Positions 26,440 through 34,384 of a DNA stretch of 64,000 nucleotides are shown piece after piece. The notes under the pieces are model-generated. The model saw only the letters and a list, made by a program, of their open reading frames with translations, made no database searches and had not been told where the DNA came from. The stretch's first letter is position 1. Each line of letters opens with the position of its first letter. Origin of the DNA: Megasphaera vaginalis (ex Bordigoni et al. 2020). GTDB taxonomy: Bacteria; Bacillota; Negativicutes; Veillonellales; Megasphaeraceae. Position numbers and translations under genes: made by a program. Location: positions 62,001 through 126,000 of the forward strand of contig NZ_OEQB01000003.1 of NCBI RefSeq assembly GCF_900240295.1. The letters run 5' to 3'.

Positions 26440-26767
26440 CAGGCATCTCCACCGTAAGACGATGACAACTGTACCGATGAGATACAACTGTTTTTTCCAT
26501 CGTAAGAAGATATCTGTCGCCGCCGGCGTCATACATGGCCGGTATATGTTGACCGTTCTCTTCCAAATACAACCGCCCCAGCATGGCCGCTGTACGGATC
26601 CACTTCGCCTTGGTGACCATGTCAAGCGATGAATGAAGCAAAACGGCTGACGACAGAAAGATAAAGGCCCCAAATACGGCCGCCAGGAGAACGTCGCTTA
26701 AGATGAAACCGTTTTTATTCAATCCGTATTCTGCCTGTCTGCGCGGCGATGATAATTTTGCGTTCAT
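26396..26767 (-). CDS. minor pilin-like protein (GspI/PilV position)
   Basis: 123 residues. After a 21-residue leader ending GLNKNG comes FILSDVLLAAVFGAFIFLS; +5 is Asp, a conservative change from Glu. A short soluble domain follows (RYLLTMEKTVVSHRYS). ATG at 26765-26767 with AGGAAA upstream; overlaps the upstream gene by 53 bases. One of four consecutive minor pilins. Confidence 0.65.
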   Translation of the reverse strand: MNAKLSSPRRQAEYGLNKNGFILSDVLLAAVFGAFIFLSSAVLLHSSLDMVTKAKWIRTAAMLGRLYLEENGQHIPAMYDAGGDRYLLTMEKTVVSHRYSCHRLTVEMPDGRTKKFERFINER

Positions 26768-27173
26768 AGGCAGCATTTTCCTGACGCAAAATAATCTGCA
26801 TATGCTTTCCCAACGGCTTTCCTTTATCATCAAATTCAAAATAACATTGCCTCCCTCCGTAACTGGCGACACACACGTTTTTCGGATATGACCGCTCCCT
26901 AACGGCCGCACCGTTATGAAGTACCGTATATCCGCCGCTGCGAAGGGAAATGATCCATCGGTCTCCGTAGCGCTTGCCGTTTCCCAAGGCATGTTCACGA
27001 ATATGCTGCAACTCCATCACCGTTTCACGAGCCGCCAAATCGACTGCATGAGCCGCTCCGTATCTGCCGGCACGAGGAAGGGCAGAGGAAAGAAGCAGGA
27101 GCAGCACAGCGACGGCAACTAGCAACTCTGTCAACATGAATCCTCCGTTTTTCGTTCTTATATGCCTGTCCAT
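26715..27173 (-). CDS. minor pilin, GspH/FimT-like
   Basis: 152 residues. Leader MDRHIRTKNGG then FMLTELLVAVAVLLLLLSS: the canonical cut site with Glu at +5. The C-terminal domain has SYPKNVCVASYGG and QCYFEFDDKGKP, the beta-rich pattern of GspH/FimT proteins. The ATG at 27171-27173 overlaps the prepilin peptidase gene by 16 bases with AAGGA upstream. Confidence 0.75.
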   Translation of the reverse strand: MDRHIRTKNGGFMLTELLVAVAVLLLLLSSALPRAGRYGAAHAVDLAARETVMELQHIREHALGNGKRYGDRWIISLRSGGYTVLHNGAAVRERSYPKNVCVASYGGRQCYFEFDDKGKPLGKHMQIILRQENAAYERKIIIAAQTGRIRIE

Positions 27174-27619
27174 TGCAGCCATTCCTTTCCCCAGAATAGG
27201 GAAAACCACCAGCCGACAATTAAAAAAGGCGCGAAGGGCAACATCTTCTTCCTGCACAACCAATACTGCGCCAACGCCGCCGGAAAAGCCGTCCAAAAAG
27301 CACAGAGAACGAGCACGCAGACGCCGCAACAGATGCAGCCCGGCAGGAGGGCCAAAAACAACTTCAGGTCGCCGCTGCCCATACCGCCGGGAAAGAAGAC
27401 ATACAACAACGTGAAGAACAACGCGGCGGCCAAGGATACGAGAGGATCCGGGCGAAACAAACCACCGGCCAAAGCGGCGACGTTGGCGGCGCCTAAAAGC
27501 AGTACCGGTAAATCGGGTATCCAAAAACAGGCGAGATCGGTACAAACAATGACCAGCGAAGCGGCAACTGCCGTCACAAACCAGACGGATACCGGCCATA
27601 CCAGCATATTTTTTATCAT
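27158..27619 (-). CDS. prepilin peptidase (A24 family, short form)
   Basis: 153 residues with about five membrane helices. The two catalytic Asp are visible: TDLACFWIPD in the first half and the GxGD motif GMGSGDLKLF. It lacks the N-terminal cysteine-rich and methyltransferase region of full-length PilD/ComC (about 250 residues), so it can probably cut the leaders but not methylate the new N-terminus. The pilin substrates are its direct neighbours. ATG at 27617-27619 has GGAG upstream. Confidence 0.88.
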   Translation of the reverse strand: MIKNMLVWPVSVWFVTAVAASLVIVCTDLACFWIPDLPVLLLGAANVAALAGGLFRPDPLVSLAAALFFTLLYVFFPGGMGSGDLKLFLALLPGCICCGVCVLVLCAFWTAFPAALAQYWLCRKKMLPFAPFLIVGWWFSLFWGKEWLQWTGI

Positions 27620-27635
27620 CAAACTCTCCATTTAT

Positions 27636-28034
27636 TTACTGCTTTATCTGTTCGCGTCGTGAATTATAGGTCACACCGTCAAAAGTACCGGAAACGGTAC
27701 CGTCGGCGGCAATCGTATATTTCGAATTATCGGGAAGAACCGGTTCGAACTGCAAATAACTTTTGCCGTTGGCGTCCCTTTCGACCAACACGCTAATCGT
27801 CTTCGGATAGGTACCCTTTTCAAGTTCATAAAGAGCAGCGGCGTTATCAATCGTCCTGATATCGGCTTCTATTTTCGCCACTTTTGCCGTTTTGCCGGCT
27901 GTCGTAAACTTCGGCACCGCAATTGTTGCTAAAATCAAAATAATGCTGACGACAATAAGCATTTCCAATAAGGAAAAGCCGTTCCGTACCCGATACTGCC
28001 GAAAGGCAATTAAGTTCATCTTCTTATTCATCAT
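27636..28034 (-). CDS. major type IV pilin / GspG-like pseudopilin
   Basis: 132 residues. A 17-residue basic leader ends RVRNG and is followed by FSLLEMLIVVSIILILATI, with Glu at +5. The soluble part has the GspG/ComGC look: KIEADIRTIDNAAALYELEKGTYP and a C-terminal TVSGTFDGVTYNSR. It is the most canonical pilin in the cluster and probably the fibre subunit. GAGGAG precedes the ATG. Confidence 0.88.
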   Translation of the reverse strand: MMNKKMNLIAFRQYRVRNGFSLLEMLIVVSIILILATIAVPKFTTAGKTAKVAKIEADIRTIDNAAALYELEKGTYPKTISVLVERDANGKSYLQFEPVLPDNSKYTIAADGTVSGTFDGVTYNSRREQIKQ

Positions 28035-28048
28035 TTCTACTCCTCTCC

Positions 28049-29254
28049 TTATTGCGAAAGTTCCGTCGTCATAGCCAACAACGGCAAAAGCAGACAAAGA
28101 ACAACTATGCCGACAATAGTGCCGATAATAAGCAGCATGAGCGGCTCAAGCGCTTTCCCCGCCTTTACCGACAACGACTCCAGCCGCCAGGAATAATATG
28201 CGGCAATAGACTGCAAGACCGCTTCGTAATTCCCCGTCGATTCGGCAACACGCAGCATTACACCTACATACGGCGTGTCAAAGGCGCAGATACGGACAGC
28301 TTCATTCAGGGAAAGGCCTCCTTCCAAATACTGGAGAGACCGATAAACGCGCTGCCGAAACCATGGGGCATCTACCGTATCTGCAGCCAGACGCATAGCC
28401 TCTGTAAGCGGAACCGTACCGCCCAGCTGCATAGCCAGTACCAAGGAAAAGCGCTGCCAGCACCAACTCAAATACAATTCTCGGGCTTTTTCACACTGAC
28501 ACAACGCCCCTTCTATTTTCCCTCGTCGGATTTCATTCCCGAAGCCGTACCAGATAGAAGCTGTGGCGGCAACCAAAAAAAGGACAAGGCCAATGCTGTT
28601 TTCTCTGATCAGCTCGCCGCCGCTTAACAAAAGACGCGTTACCGCCGGCAACGGCGTCTGCATGTGAGAAAAAAGCGCTGCAAAAACAGGCAGAATATAC
28701 AGGACGGCGCCGACAGATACGAAGCTCGTAACAACCAGCAAAAACAGCGGATAGATAAGGGCCTGTACTATCTTTTGCCGCGTTTTCCCGACTCTTTCAT
28801 AATACGCACCTAGAAGCTGCAACGTTCCTTCCAATGTGCCGGCATATTCCCCGGCAGCCAGGATGCGGCACGCAGACGCCGGAAACAAGCCGGTCCCCTC
28901 CATCGCCGCTGAAAGCGTCATTCCCCGTTCCATTTTACTTACTCCCTCTTCCAACAAGGCCGCCGCCTTGTCCTTCCGCATCTCCCGACAAATAAGGCGC
29001 CAGCTTTCCGCTACGGGGAGCCCGGCCTGCAGCAACATCGCCAATTGTGAAAAAAAGAAGGCTAATCTTGCCGTGCTGAATTTGGGTACTGAAGCGAAGC
29101 AAAAGAAAAAATATGCTCCTTCCCCTTCAATAGTTCGAATCTGCCATCCCCGTTTCGCCACAGCACTGTCGACATCTTCTTCGGACGGCGCGCTGATATG
29201 CATATGACGAAGCTTTCCTTCTCTGTCGACGACTTCAATCCGAAAGCGTCTCAC
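28049..29254 (-). CDS. type II secretion/type IV pilus platform protein (PilC/GspF)
   Basis: 401 residues with two GspF repeats (about 65-190 and 270-395), each with a helical bundle and membrane helices (LVVTSFVSVGAVLYILPVF and LMLLIIGTIVGIVVLCLLLPLL). It is the inner-membrane platform the ATPases act on. The GTG start overlaps the PilT-like stop codon (GTGA), with GGGAGG before it. Confidence 0.92.
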   Translation of the reverse strand: MRRFRIEVVDREGKLRHMHISAPSEEDVDSAVAKRGWQIRTIEGEGAYFFFCFASVPKFSTARLAFFFSQLAMLLQAGLPVAESWRLICREMRKDKAAALLEEGVSKMERGMTLSAAMEGTGLFPASACRILAAGEYAGTLEGTLQLLGAYYERVGKTRQKIVQALIYPLFLLVVTSFVSVGAVLYILPVFAALFSHMQTPLPAVTRLLLSGGELIRENSIGLVLFLVAATASIWYGFGNEIRRGKIEGALCQCEKARELYLSWCWQRFSLVLAMQLGGTVPLTEAMRLAADTVDAPWFRQRVYRSLQYLEGGLSLNEAVRICAFDTPYVGVMLRVAESTGNYEAVLQSIAAYYSWRLESLSVKAGKALEPLMLLIIGTIVGIVVLCLLLPLLAMTTELSQ

Positions 29255-30252
29255 AGCCGCCTCCCGCGTTGCAGCGCCTGCGCCATCGTCCGCATGCCGA
29301 ATTGAGCGCCTGTCTGCATGACAGCCGGAAGCTGATACTCCTTGCCGCTGCGGATCAGCTGACTTACAGCCGGCGTGACCACAAGAATTTCGCGAAAAAT
29401 GCGATATCCTTCCTCCTCTTGTTTTCCCTGTTGCGCCAATACGGCCTGTAAGATTAAGGCAAGACGGCAGCGAATATCCGCCTGACGCCCGGCCGGGCTC
29501 ATGCCGACGACACGGCTGATAGCTTGCGGCGCCGACCGCGTATGAAGCGTGGAAAGGACAAGGTGTCCCGTCTCGGCGGCATGCAAAGCAGCCTCCATAG
29601 TTAAAAAATCACGAATTTCTCCGATCAGGATAATATCCGGATCCTGACGCAGCGATTGCTTGAGACCGTCTTCATAGGAAGAAAAATGCCGTCCGAATTC
29701 CCGTTGCGAAATGAGCGTTTCCTTACTTTGCAGTACATACTCAATCGGTTCTTCCAAGGTGATGATATGGCATTTTCTCGCCTCATTGACAGCGGAAAGA
29801 ATGCGCCAAATCGCCGTCGTCTTGCCGCTCCCCGTAGGACCGCATAATAAAATCAGTCCGTCTTTCAACCTTCCCAGATCGTTCAGGAACGGCTGATCCT
29901 CATCAGGAGGCAAGTCCGCCAACGGATAGAGCAAACGAATGACAGCGTGTATGCCGGCCAGTTCACGGGAAATGTGTACGCGACAGCGAATCCCCCGATC
30001 CCAAGTGTAAGCTGCAGACGCAAACCCGGTTTCTTCCGCTTTCGGCCCCAGCGTATCGAGCCACGTTTGCAGCAAAGACGCTTCCACGGTAACGCCGCCT
30101 GCGTCTTCCAGAAGGTCGCCGCAACGAAACAACGGATCACGGCCTTCCTGCAAATGAATATCCGAAGCCTTCCGCGAAACGGCTTTCTCTATAATCCCGT
30201 TCAACTGTCTTCCCAGGTCATTCTGTACAGACCCGATCAATTTCGTCCGCAT
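29251..30252 (-). CDS. PilT-like retraction ATPase
   Basis: 333 residues. The N-terminal PAS-like region begins KAVSRKASDIHLQEG; then come Walker A GPTGSGKTTAIW, the Asp box ITLEEPIEYV, Walker B ILIGEIRD and the His box GHLVLSTLHTRSAP. These mark it as a PilT-family secretion ATPase that would depolymerise the pilus. It overlaps the PilB-like gene by 35 bases, so extension and retraction motors are translationally linked. Confidence 0.9.
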   Translation of the reverse strand: MRTKLIGSVQNDLGRQLNGIIEKAVSRKASDIHLQEGRDPLFRCGDLLEDAGGVTVEASLLQTWLDTLGPKAEETGFASAAYTWDRGIRCRVHISRELAGIHAVIRLLYPLADLPPDEDQPFLNDLGRLKDGLILLCGPTGSGKTTAIWRILSAVNEARKCHIITLEEPIEYVLQSKETLISQREFGRHFSSYEDGLKQSLRQDPDIILIGEIRDFLTMEAALHAAETGHLVLSTLHTRSAPQAISRVVGMSPAGRQADIRCRLALILQAVLAQQGKQEEEGYRIFREILVVTPAVSQLIRSGKEYQLPAVMQTGAQFGMRTMAQALQRGRRL

Positions 30253-31336
30253 CGGTTAATCCTTCCTGCAATGCAGCTGCAGCCGCGTCATGAAAAAACA
30301 GCGCGCCGTCCTTTATTGCCGCCGCCGACAGGAGATCTTTACCGGCACCGTTCCGCACGGCGGCTCTGACATGATATCGTACAGGCACGATTTCACAGAG
30401 GCAAAAGCGGCCGTAATAGCCGCACTGATGACAATGCGCACAGCCGGGGCCGCGGCTGCCGCCGCTGCGGCACTGCGGACAAAGACGGCGTGCCAACCGC
30501 TGCGCGGCAATGCCGCTGAGGGCATCTGCAACGAGATAAGCCTCAATCCCCATGTCCAACAGGCGCGTCACCGCGTCCAACGCGGAAGAAGCATGCAGCG
30601 TCGTTAACACTAAATGACCGGTCAACGATGCGCGAACGGCAATTTCCGCCGTTTCTCTGTCACGAATCTCGCCGATCACGAGAATATCCGGATCCTGACG
30701 CAGCAGCGCCCGCAGTCCATTATGAAACTCCACGCCGCCTTTGGCGTGAACTTGACTTTGACAGAAACCGTCCACCTTGTATTCCACAGGGTCTTCCAAC
30801 GTTGCAATGCTTACAGTAGCCGCATCCAGCTCGTGCAGAATCGCATACAACGTAGTAGATTTGCCGCTTCCCGTCGGACCGCTGACGATGAACAAGCCGT
30901 GCTGAAGGCGAATGACCGATCTGATTTCTTTGATGACGCATTCCGTCAACCCGAGCTGGGTCAGCGTCAGGCTTGCCGAAACGGCGTCCAATATACGCAA
31001 GACCGCTTTTTCCCCACGTATCGTCGGCATCGTGCTGAGGCGCAAATCAAAACGCCTGCCGCAGTCTTCCCAGAAGAAGCGCCCGTCTTGAGGCAACCGC
31101 TTCATGGCAATATCCAAAGAAGCCAACACCTTCAGGCGTACTAACATGGCCTCCAGTTTATCACGCTGAATATAGCCCAGCGTCATCAGTACGCCGTCAA
31201 TGCGCAAACGTATTCGCACCATATTGTCCATAGGCTCAATGTGAACGTCACTGGCCCGGAAAGACACTGCTTTTTCAAGCAAGGCGTCAATCAACTCCCG
31301 CGCCGTTCCTTTTAAGTGCGGCAGCCTCTTATCCAT
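30218..31336 (-). CDS. PilB/ComGA-like pilus extension ATPase, short form
   Basis: 372 residues. Begins near the RASDVHIEP motif without the N-terminal MshEN domain of long PilB, as in ComGA. Walker A GPTGSGKST, Walker B ILVIGEIRD, His box GHLVLTTLHASSA and a zinc-type CPQCRS...CAHC HQCGYYG stretch are clear. It drives pilin polymerisation. The ATG at 31334-31336 lies 13 bases after GGAGG; a TTG two codons upstream has ideal spacing and may be the true start. First gene of the 12-gene pilus operon. Confidence 0.92.
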   Translation of the reverse strand: MDKRLPHLKGTARELIDALLEKAVSFRASDVHIEPMDNMVRIRLRIDGVLMTLGYIQRDKLEAMLVRLKVLASLDIAMKRLPQDGRFFWEDCGRRFDLRLSTMPTIRGEKAVLRILDAVSASLTLTQLGLTECVIKEIRSVIRLQHGLFIVSGPTGSGKSTTLYAILHELDAATVSIATLEDPVEYKVDGFCQSQVHAKGGVEFHNGLRALLRQDPDILVIGEIRDRETAEIAVRASLTGHLVLTTLHASSALDAVTRLLDMGIEAYLVADALSGIAAQRLARRLCPQCRSGGSRGPGCAHCHQCGYYGRFCLCEIVPVRYHVRAAVRNGAGKDLLSAAAIKDGALFFHDAAAAALQEGLTDADEIDRVCTE

Positions 31337-31433
31337 ATCCAAAACACGGCCTCCTTTCCTTTTTAAGGCAAGAATACCATGTAATTTCTGTTCAGCAGAA
31401 ATTCTAATCAAATTTTAATCATCGGCGAAGCAA

Positions 31434-31477
31434 TTTTCATTTAGTTTTAATGGAATTTTAATTTACCTTTAATTTAC
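31434..31477. repeat. four tandem 11-bp repeats, OmpR/PhoB-type box candidate
   Basis: Four contiguous 11-mers on the plus strand: TTTTCATTTAG, TTTTAATGGAA, TTTTAATTTAC, CTTTAATTTAC. One helical turn of spacing and a TTTAAT core are what winged-helix response regulators such as PhoB/PhoP recognise. They lie about 100 bases before the pilus operon start. Confidence 0.55.
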
Positions 31478-31567
31478 GCCCTTTTTCTGTCGTTGAAACT
31501 ATGCCGAAATATTTACCCCCTCTCATAATCTGATCACTTTTATTGTAAACTTTTTATTTTTATATAA

Positions 31568-31598
31568 TTGTTAACATTGACACGGAATAAGTTACGTT
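31568..31598 (+). promoter_or_regulatory. BirA (biotin repressor) operator candidate
   Basis: TTGTTAAC (31568-31575), 15-bp spacer, GTTACGTT (31591-31598). The left half matches the BirA consensus exactly; the right half matches only partly. It spans the -35 and spacer of the bioY promoter. Confidence 0.5.
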
Positions 31599-31605
31599 CT
31601 ATACT
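31577..31605 (+). promoter_or_regulatory. bioY-bioD-bioA promoter
   Basis: TTGACA (31577-31582), 17 bp, TATACT (31600-31605). Confidence 0.85.
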
Positions 31606-31654
31606 GTGAACATGTTTTTCGGCCGAACGATACTTTATTCAGCGAGGTGTTTTC

Positions 31655-32233
31655 ATGCGTTGTTTTCATTCACTACAAACGGCAAGAGTTTCCGTTCTCT
31701 GCGCTCTCTTTACGGCGTTAATCGCCATCGGCGCCTTCATTCGGGTACCGCTGCCATATTGCCCTTTCACGCTGCAATTTTTCTTTACAACCTTAGCCGG
31801 CATGGTTCTCGGCAAACGCGGCGCAATTGCTACCGGAACATACGTTCTTCTCGGGCTCATCGGCTTACCGATCTTTACTGCCGGCGGTGGCCCCGCCTAT
31901 GTGCTGCAACCTACTTTCGGCTATCTGCTCGGCTTTATCGGCGGCACGTGGCTGACAGGTTATCTGGTCGAAAAAGGCGTCAACTTGACCGGCACGTATC
32001 TGCTGGTTGCAGCGCTGTCCGGTCTGGCCGTCGTTTACAGTTGCGGCATTGCCTACGTATACTTCATCAATACCGTCTACCTGCAATCGCCGATTGGGCT
32101 CTGGCCGCTTTTTTTGTATTGTTTTCTCCTCGCCGTACCGGGCGATATTTGTCTCTCCCTGTTGGCGGCATTCTTTTATAAGCGCATCCGGCCCTTTGTC
32201 TCACTGCCGGCGAGAAGGGAGGGGGAAAAATGA
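31655..32233 (+). CDS. bioY: BioY-type biotin transporter S component
   Basis: 192 residues, six membrane helices, with BioY hallmarks RVPLPYCPFTLQFFF, TYVLLGLIGLPIF and GPAYVLQPTFGYLLGFI. It binds biotin at the outer face of the membrane and works with EcfAA'T or alone. AGGTG precedes the ATG. It overlaps bioD by four bases and its promoter carries a BirA-like operator, consistent with biotin repression. Confidence 0.95.
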   Translation: MRCFHSLQTARVSVLCALFTALIAIGAFIRVPLPYCPFTLQFFFTTLAGMVLGKRGAIATGTYVLLGLIGLPIFTAGGGPAYVLQPTFGYLLGFIGGTWLTGYLVEKGVNLTGTYLLVAALSGLAVVYSCGIAYVYFINTVYLQSPIGLWPLFLYCFLLAVPGDICLSLLAAFFYKRIRPFVSLPARREGEK

Positions 32234-32898
32234 CAAAAGGCCTTTTTGTAACGGCAACAGGCACGGATGTCGGCAAGACCTATATAGCGGCACTCCTCAG
32301 TAAAACGCTGCGCCGCGGCGGCTACGCATGCGGCTACTACAAAGCGGCTGTCAGCGGTGCTCCGCAAAACGAAGACTGTGACGCCGACTACGTAAATAAG
32401 ATGGCAAAAATCAATGATCCACCCGAATTCTTGCTGTCCTATCGCTATACACACGCCGTCTCGCCGCATCTGGCAGCCCGCTGGGAAGGAAACCAGCCGG
32501 AAAAAGAAGTGATCTGCCATGATTATGAAACGGCGAAACAGCGTCATGCATACCTTACCGTAGAAGGAAGCGGCGGAATCGTCTGCCCGATCCGCCATGA
32601 CGGCAGTGCCGTCTATTACCTGACCGATATCATTTCCTGGTTTCGGCTGCCCTCCGTCATTGTCAGTTCATCCGGCTTAGGCAGCATCAACAGCGCCGTT
32701 TTAACGGCACATTATATGCGGGCCCTCCGGCTGCCCGTGAAAGGTTTTATCCTTAATCGTTACACCGATACCGCCATGGAAAGGGACAATGCCGAGATGA
32801 TTGAAGAGCTGACGGCACTGCCCGTTTTGGCCACCGTCGCACCTGATGAAAAAACGCTGCCCCGCAGTGCCGGATTTTGGGCCGGCCTGTATGAATAG
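32230..32898 (+). CDS. bioD: dethiobiotin synthetase
   Basis: 222 residues. P-loop TATGTDVGKTYIAA, substrate Lys in YYKAAVSGA, VEGSGGIVCPI and a late GFILNRY motif are all BioD features. It closes the ureido ring of dethiobiotin using ATP and CO2. Starts within the bioY stop (ATGA), so translation is coupled. Confidence 0.94.
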   Translation: MTKGLFVTATGTDVGKTYIAALLSKTLRRGGYACGYYKAAVSGAPQNEDCDADYVNKMAKINDPPEFLLSYRYTHAVSPHLAARWEGNQPEKEVICHDYETAKQRHAYLTVEGSGGIVCPIRHDGSAVYYLTDIISWFRLPSVIVSSSGLGSINSAVLTAHYMRALRLPVKGFILNRYTDTAMERDNAEMIEELTALPVLATVAPDEKTLPRSAGFWAGLYE

Positions 32899-32907
32899 AG
32901 GTGCAAA

Positions 32908-34263
32908 ATGAATACCGATATCTGGCAAGAAGACGATAAAAAATACATCTGGCATCCGGCAACACAGATGAAGGATGCGGAAAGTTTCGCCTTTCCCGTT
33001 ATTGAGCGCGGCAAAGGCCCCTATCTGTACGACAGGGCCGGAAAAGAATATATTGATATTATCAGCTCATGGTGGTGCAATCTCCTCGGCCATTGCAATG
33101 CAGAAATCAACGCTGCCGTAAAAAAGCAGCTCGACACACTGGAGCACGTGATCTTCGCTTCTTTTACCCATCGTCCGGCCATTTCTCTTTGCCGCGAATT
33201 GACGCCGTTATTGCCGCCGGGATTGCAGCGCTACAATTTCTGCGACAACGGCTCGTCCGCCGTTGAATGCGCCCTAAAAATGGCTTTTCAATATCACTGC
33301 CAAACGGGGCATCCCGAACGGCAACGATTCATGTGCCTTGCCGGGTCGTATCACGGCGAAACCATCGGCGCACTGGCCGTCGGCAGCATGGATCTCTACG
33401 CCCGATTATACCGACCGTTGCTGACCGAAGCGATTCACATCGACGGTCTCGATTGTTATCGCTGCCCTTACGGAGAACAACGTGACAGCTGTAACTGTGC
33501 CTGCATCGAACATGCCGAAGCGGCCTTCGCCCGTTACGGAAACGTAACGGCAGCACTGATCATTGAACCGCTACTGCAAGGCGCCGCCGGTATGCGCATA
33601 TATCCACCGGCCTACATAACGAAGCTCCGCCGTTTGTGCGATGCTTACGGCGTACTCCTCATTGATGACGAAATCGCCGCCGGCTTCGGCCGTACAGGCA
33701 CATACTTCGCCATCGAACAGAGCCGGGTCAGTCCGGACATCCTCTGTACCTCAAAAGGCTTGACAGGCGGTTATCTGCCCATGTCGCTGACGATTACGAC
33801 AGAAGCCGTTTACCGCGCCTTTTACGACGATTACGAAACGCATAAGGCTTTTGTCCACAGTCACACCTATGCCGGCAATCCGCTGGGCTGCACGGCGGCA
33901 ACGACAGTTTTGCGCATCCTGCAGCGAGATGCCGTTCTGGAAACGGCCAGCGCAACGGGAACGTATTTGCACGCGCAACTGCAAGCGTCACTGGGAAATC
34001 ACAGTCACATCGGCGAAATCCGCCATATCGCGCTGATCAACGCCTTGGAAATTGTCGCTTCCAAAGACGAAAAGAAACCGTATCCCCCATCACGGCGAAT
34101 CGGTTTTCAAATTGCCCGGCAGGCCATGAAAAGAGGCCTGCTCCTTCGTCCCATTGGCGACGTGATCTATTTCAACCCGCCCTTGAATATCGACCGGACC
34201 ACGCTGGACCAGGCCGTTGCCATCTGTACGGACGCGGTTCACGCCGTTTTGGGATATCGCTGA
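32908..34263 (+). CDS. bioA: adenosylmethionine-8-amino-7-oxononanoate aminotransferase
   Basis: 451 residues of class III PLP aminotransferase: IWHPATQMKD near the start, SSWWCNLLGH, GSYHGETIGALAVG, LIDDEIAAGFGRTG and the PLP lysine in LCTSKGLTGGYLPM. It makes 7,8-diaminononanoate, the substrate of BioD. Only the BioD/BioA steps are here; bioB and bioF are not in the window. GAGGTG precedes the ATG. Confidence 0.95.
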   Translation: MNTDIWQEDDKKYIWHPATQMKDAESFAFPVIERGKGPYLYDRAGKEYIDIISSWWCNLLGHCNAEINAAVKKQLDTLEHVIFASFTHRPAISLCRELTPLLPPGLQRYNFCDNGSSAVECALKMAFQYHCQTGHPERQRFMCLAGSYHGETIGALAVGSMDLYARLYRPLLTEAIHIDGLDCYRCPYGEQRDSCNCACIEHAEAAFARYGNVTAALIIEPLLQGAAGMRIYPPAYITKLRRLCDAYGVLLIDDEIAAGFGRTGTYFAIEQSRVSPDILCTSKGLTGGYLPMSLTITTEAVYRAFYDDYETHKAFVHSHTYAGNPLGCTAATTVLRILQRDAVLETASATGTYLHAQLQASLGNHSHIGEIRHIALINALEIVASKDEKKPYPPSRRIGFQIARQAMKRGLLLRPIGDVIYFNPPLNIDRTTLDQAVAICTDAVHAVLGYR

Positions 34264-34321
34264 CCGACAGAATCTGCACCTGTCTTCACCATGGATTCGC
34301 AGCGGCAACGGCACGCAATTG

Positions 34322-34376
34322 AAAAAAGTCCTGCACGTAACGATGTATACAATCGCATGTGCAGGACTTTTTTTTC
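34322..34376. terminator. bidirectional terminator between bioA and the ABC operon
   Basis: Stem AAGTCCTGCAC/GTGCAGGACTT with a further partly paired interior, A-run on one side and eight T on the other, usable by both convergent transcripts. Confidence 0.85.
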
Positions 34377-34384
34377 GATTATTA

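Larger units (their letters stand above)
31337..31654. other. divergent control region pilB-like / bioY
   Basis: About 320 AT-rich bases without a gene. It holds the 11-bp tandem repeats (31434-31477), the bioY promoter with a BirA-like operator, and a possible weak minus-strand -10 (TAAAAT) for the pilus operon lacking a clear -35. Confidence 0.6.
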
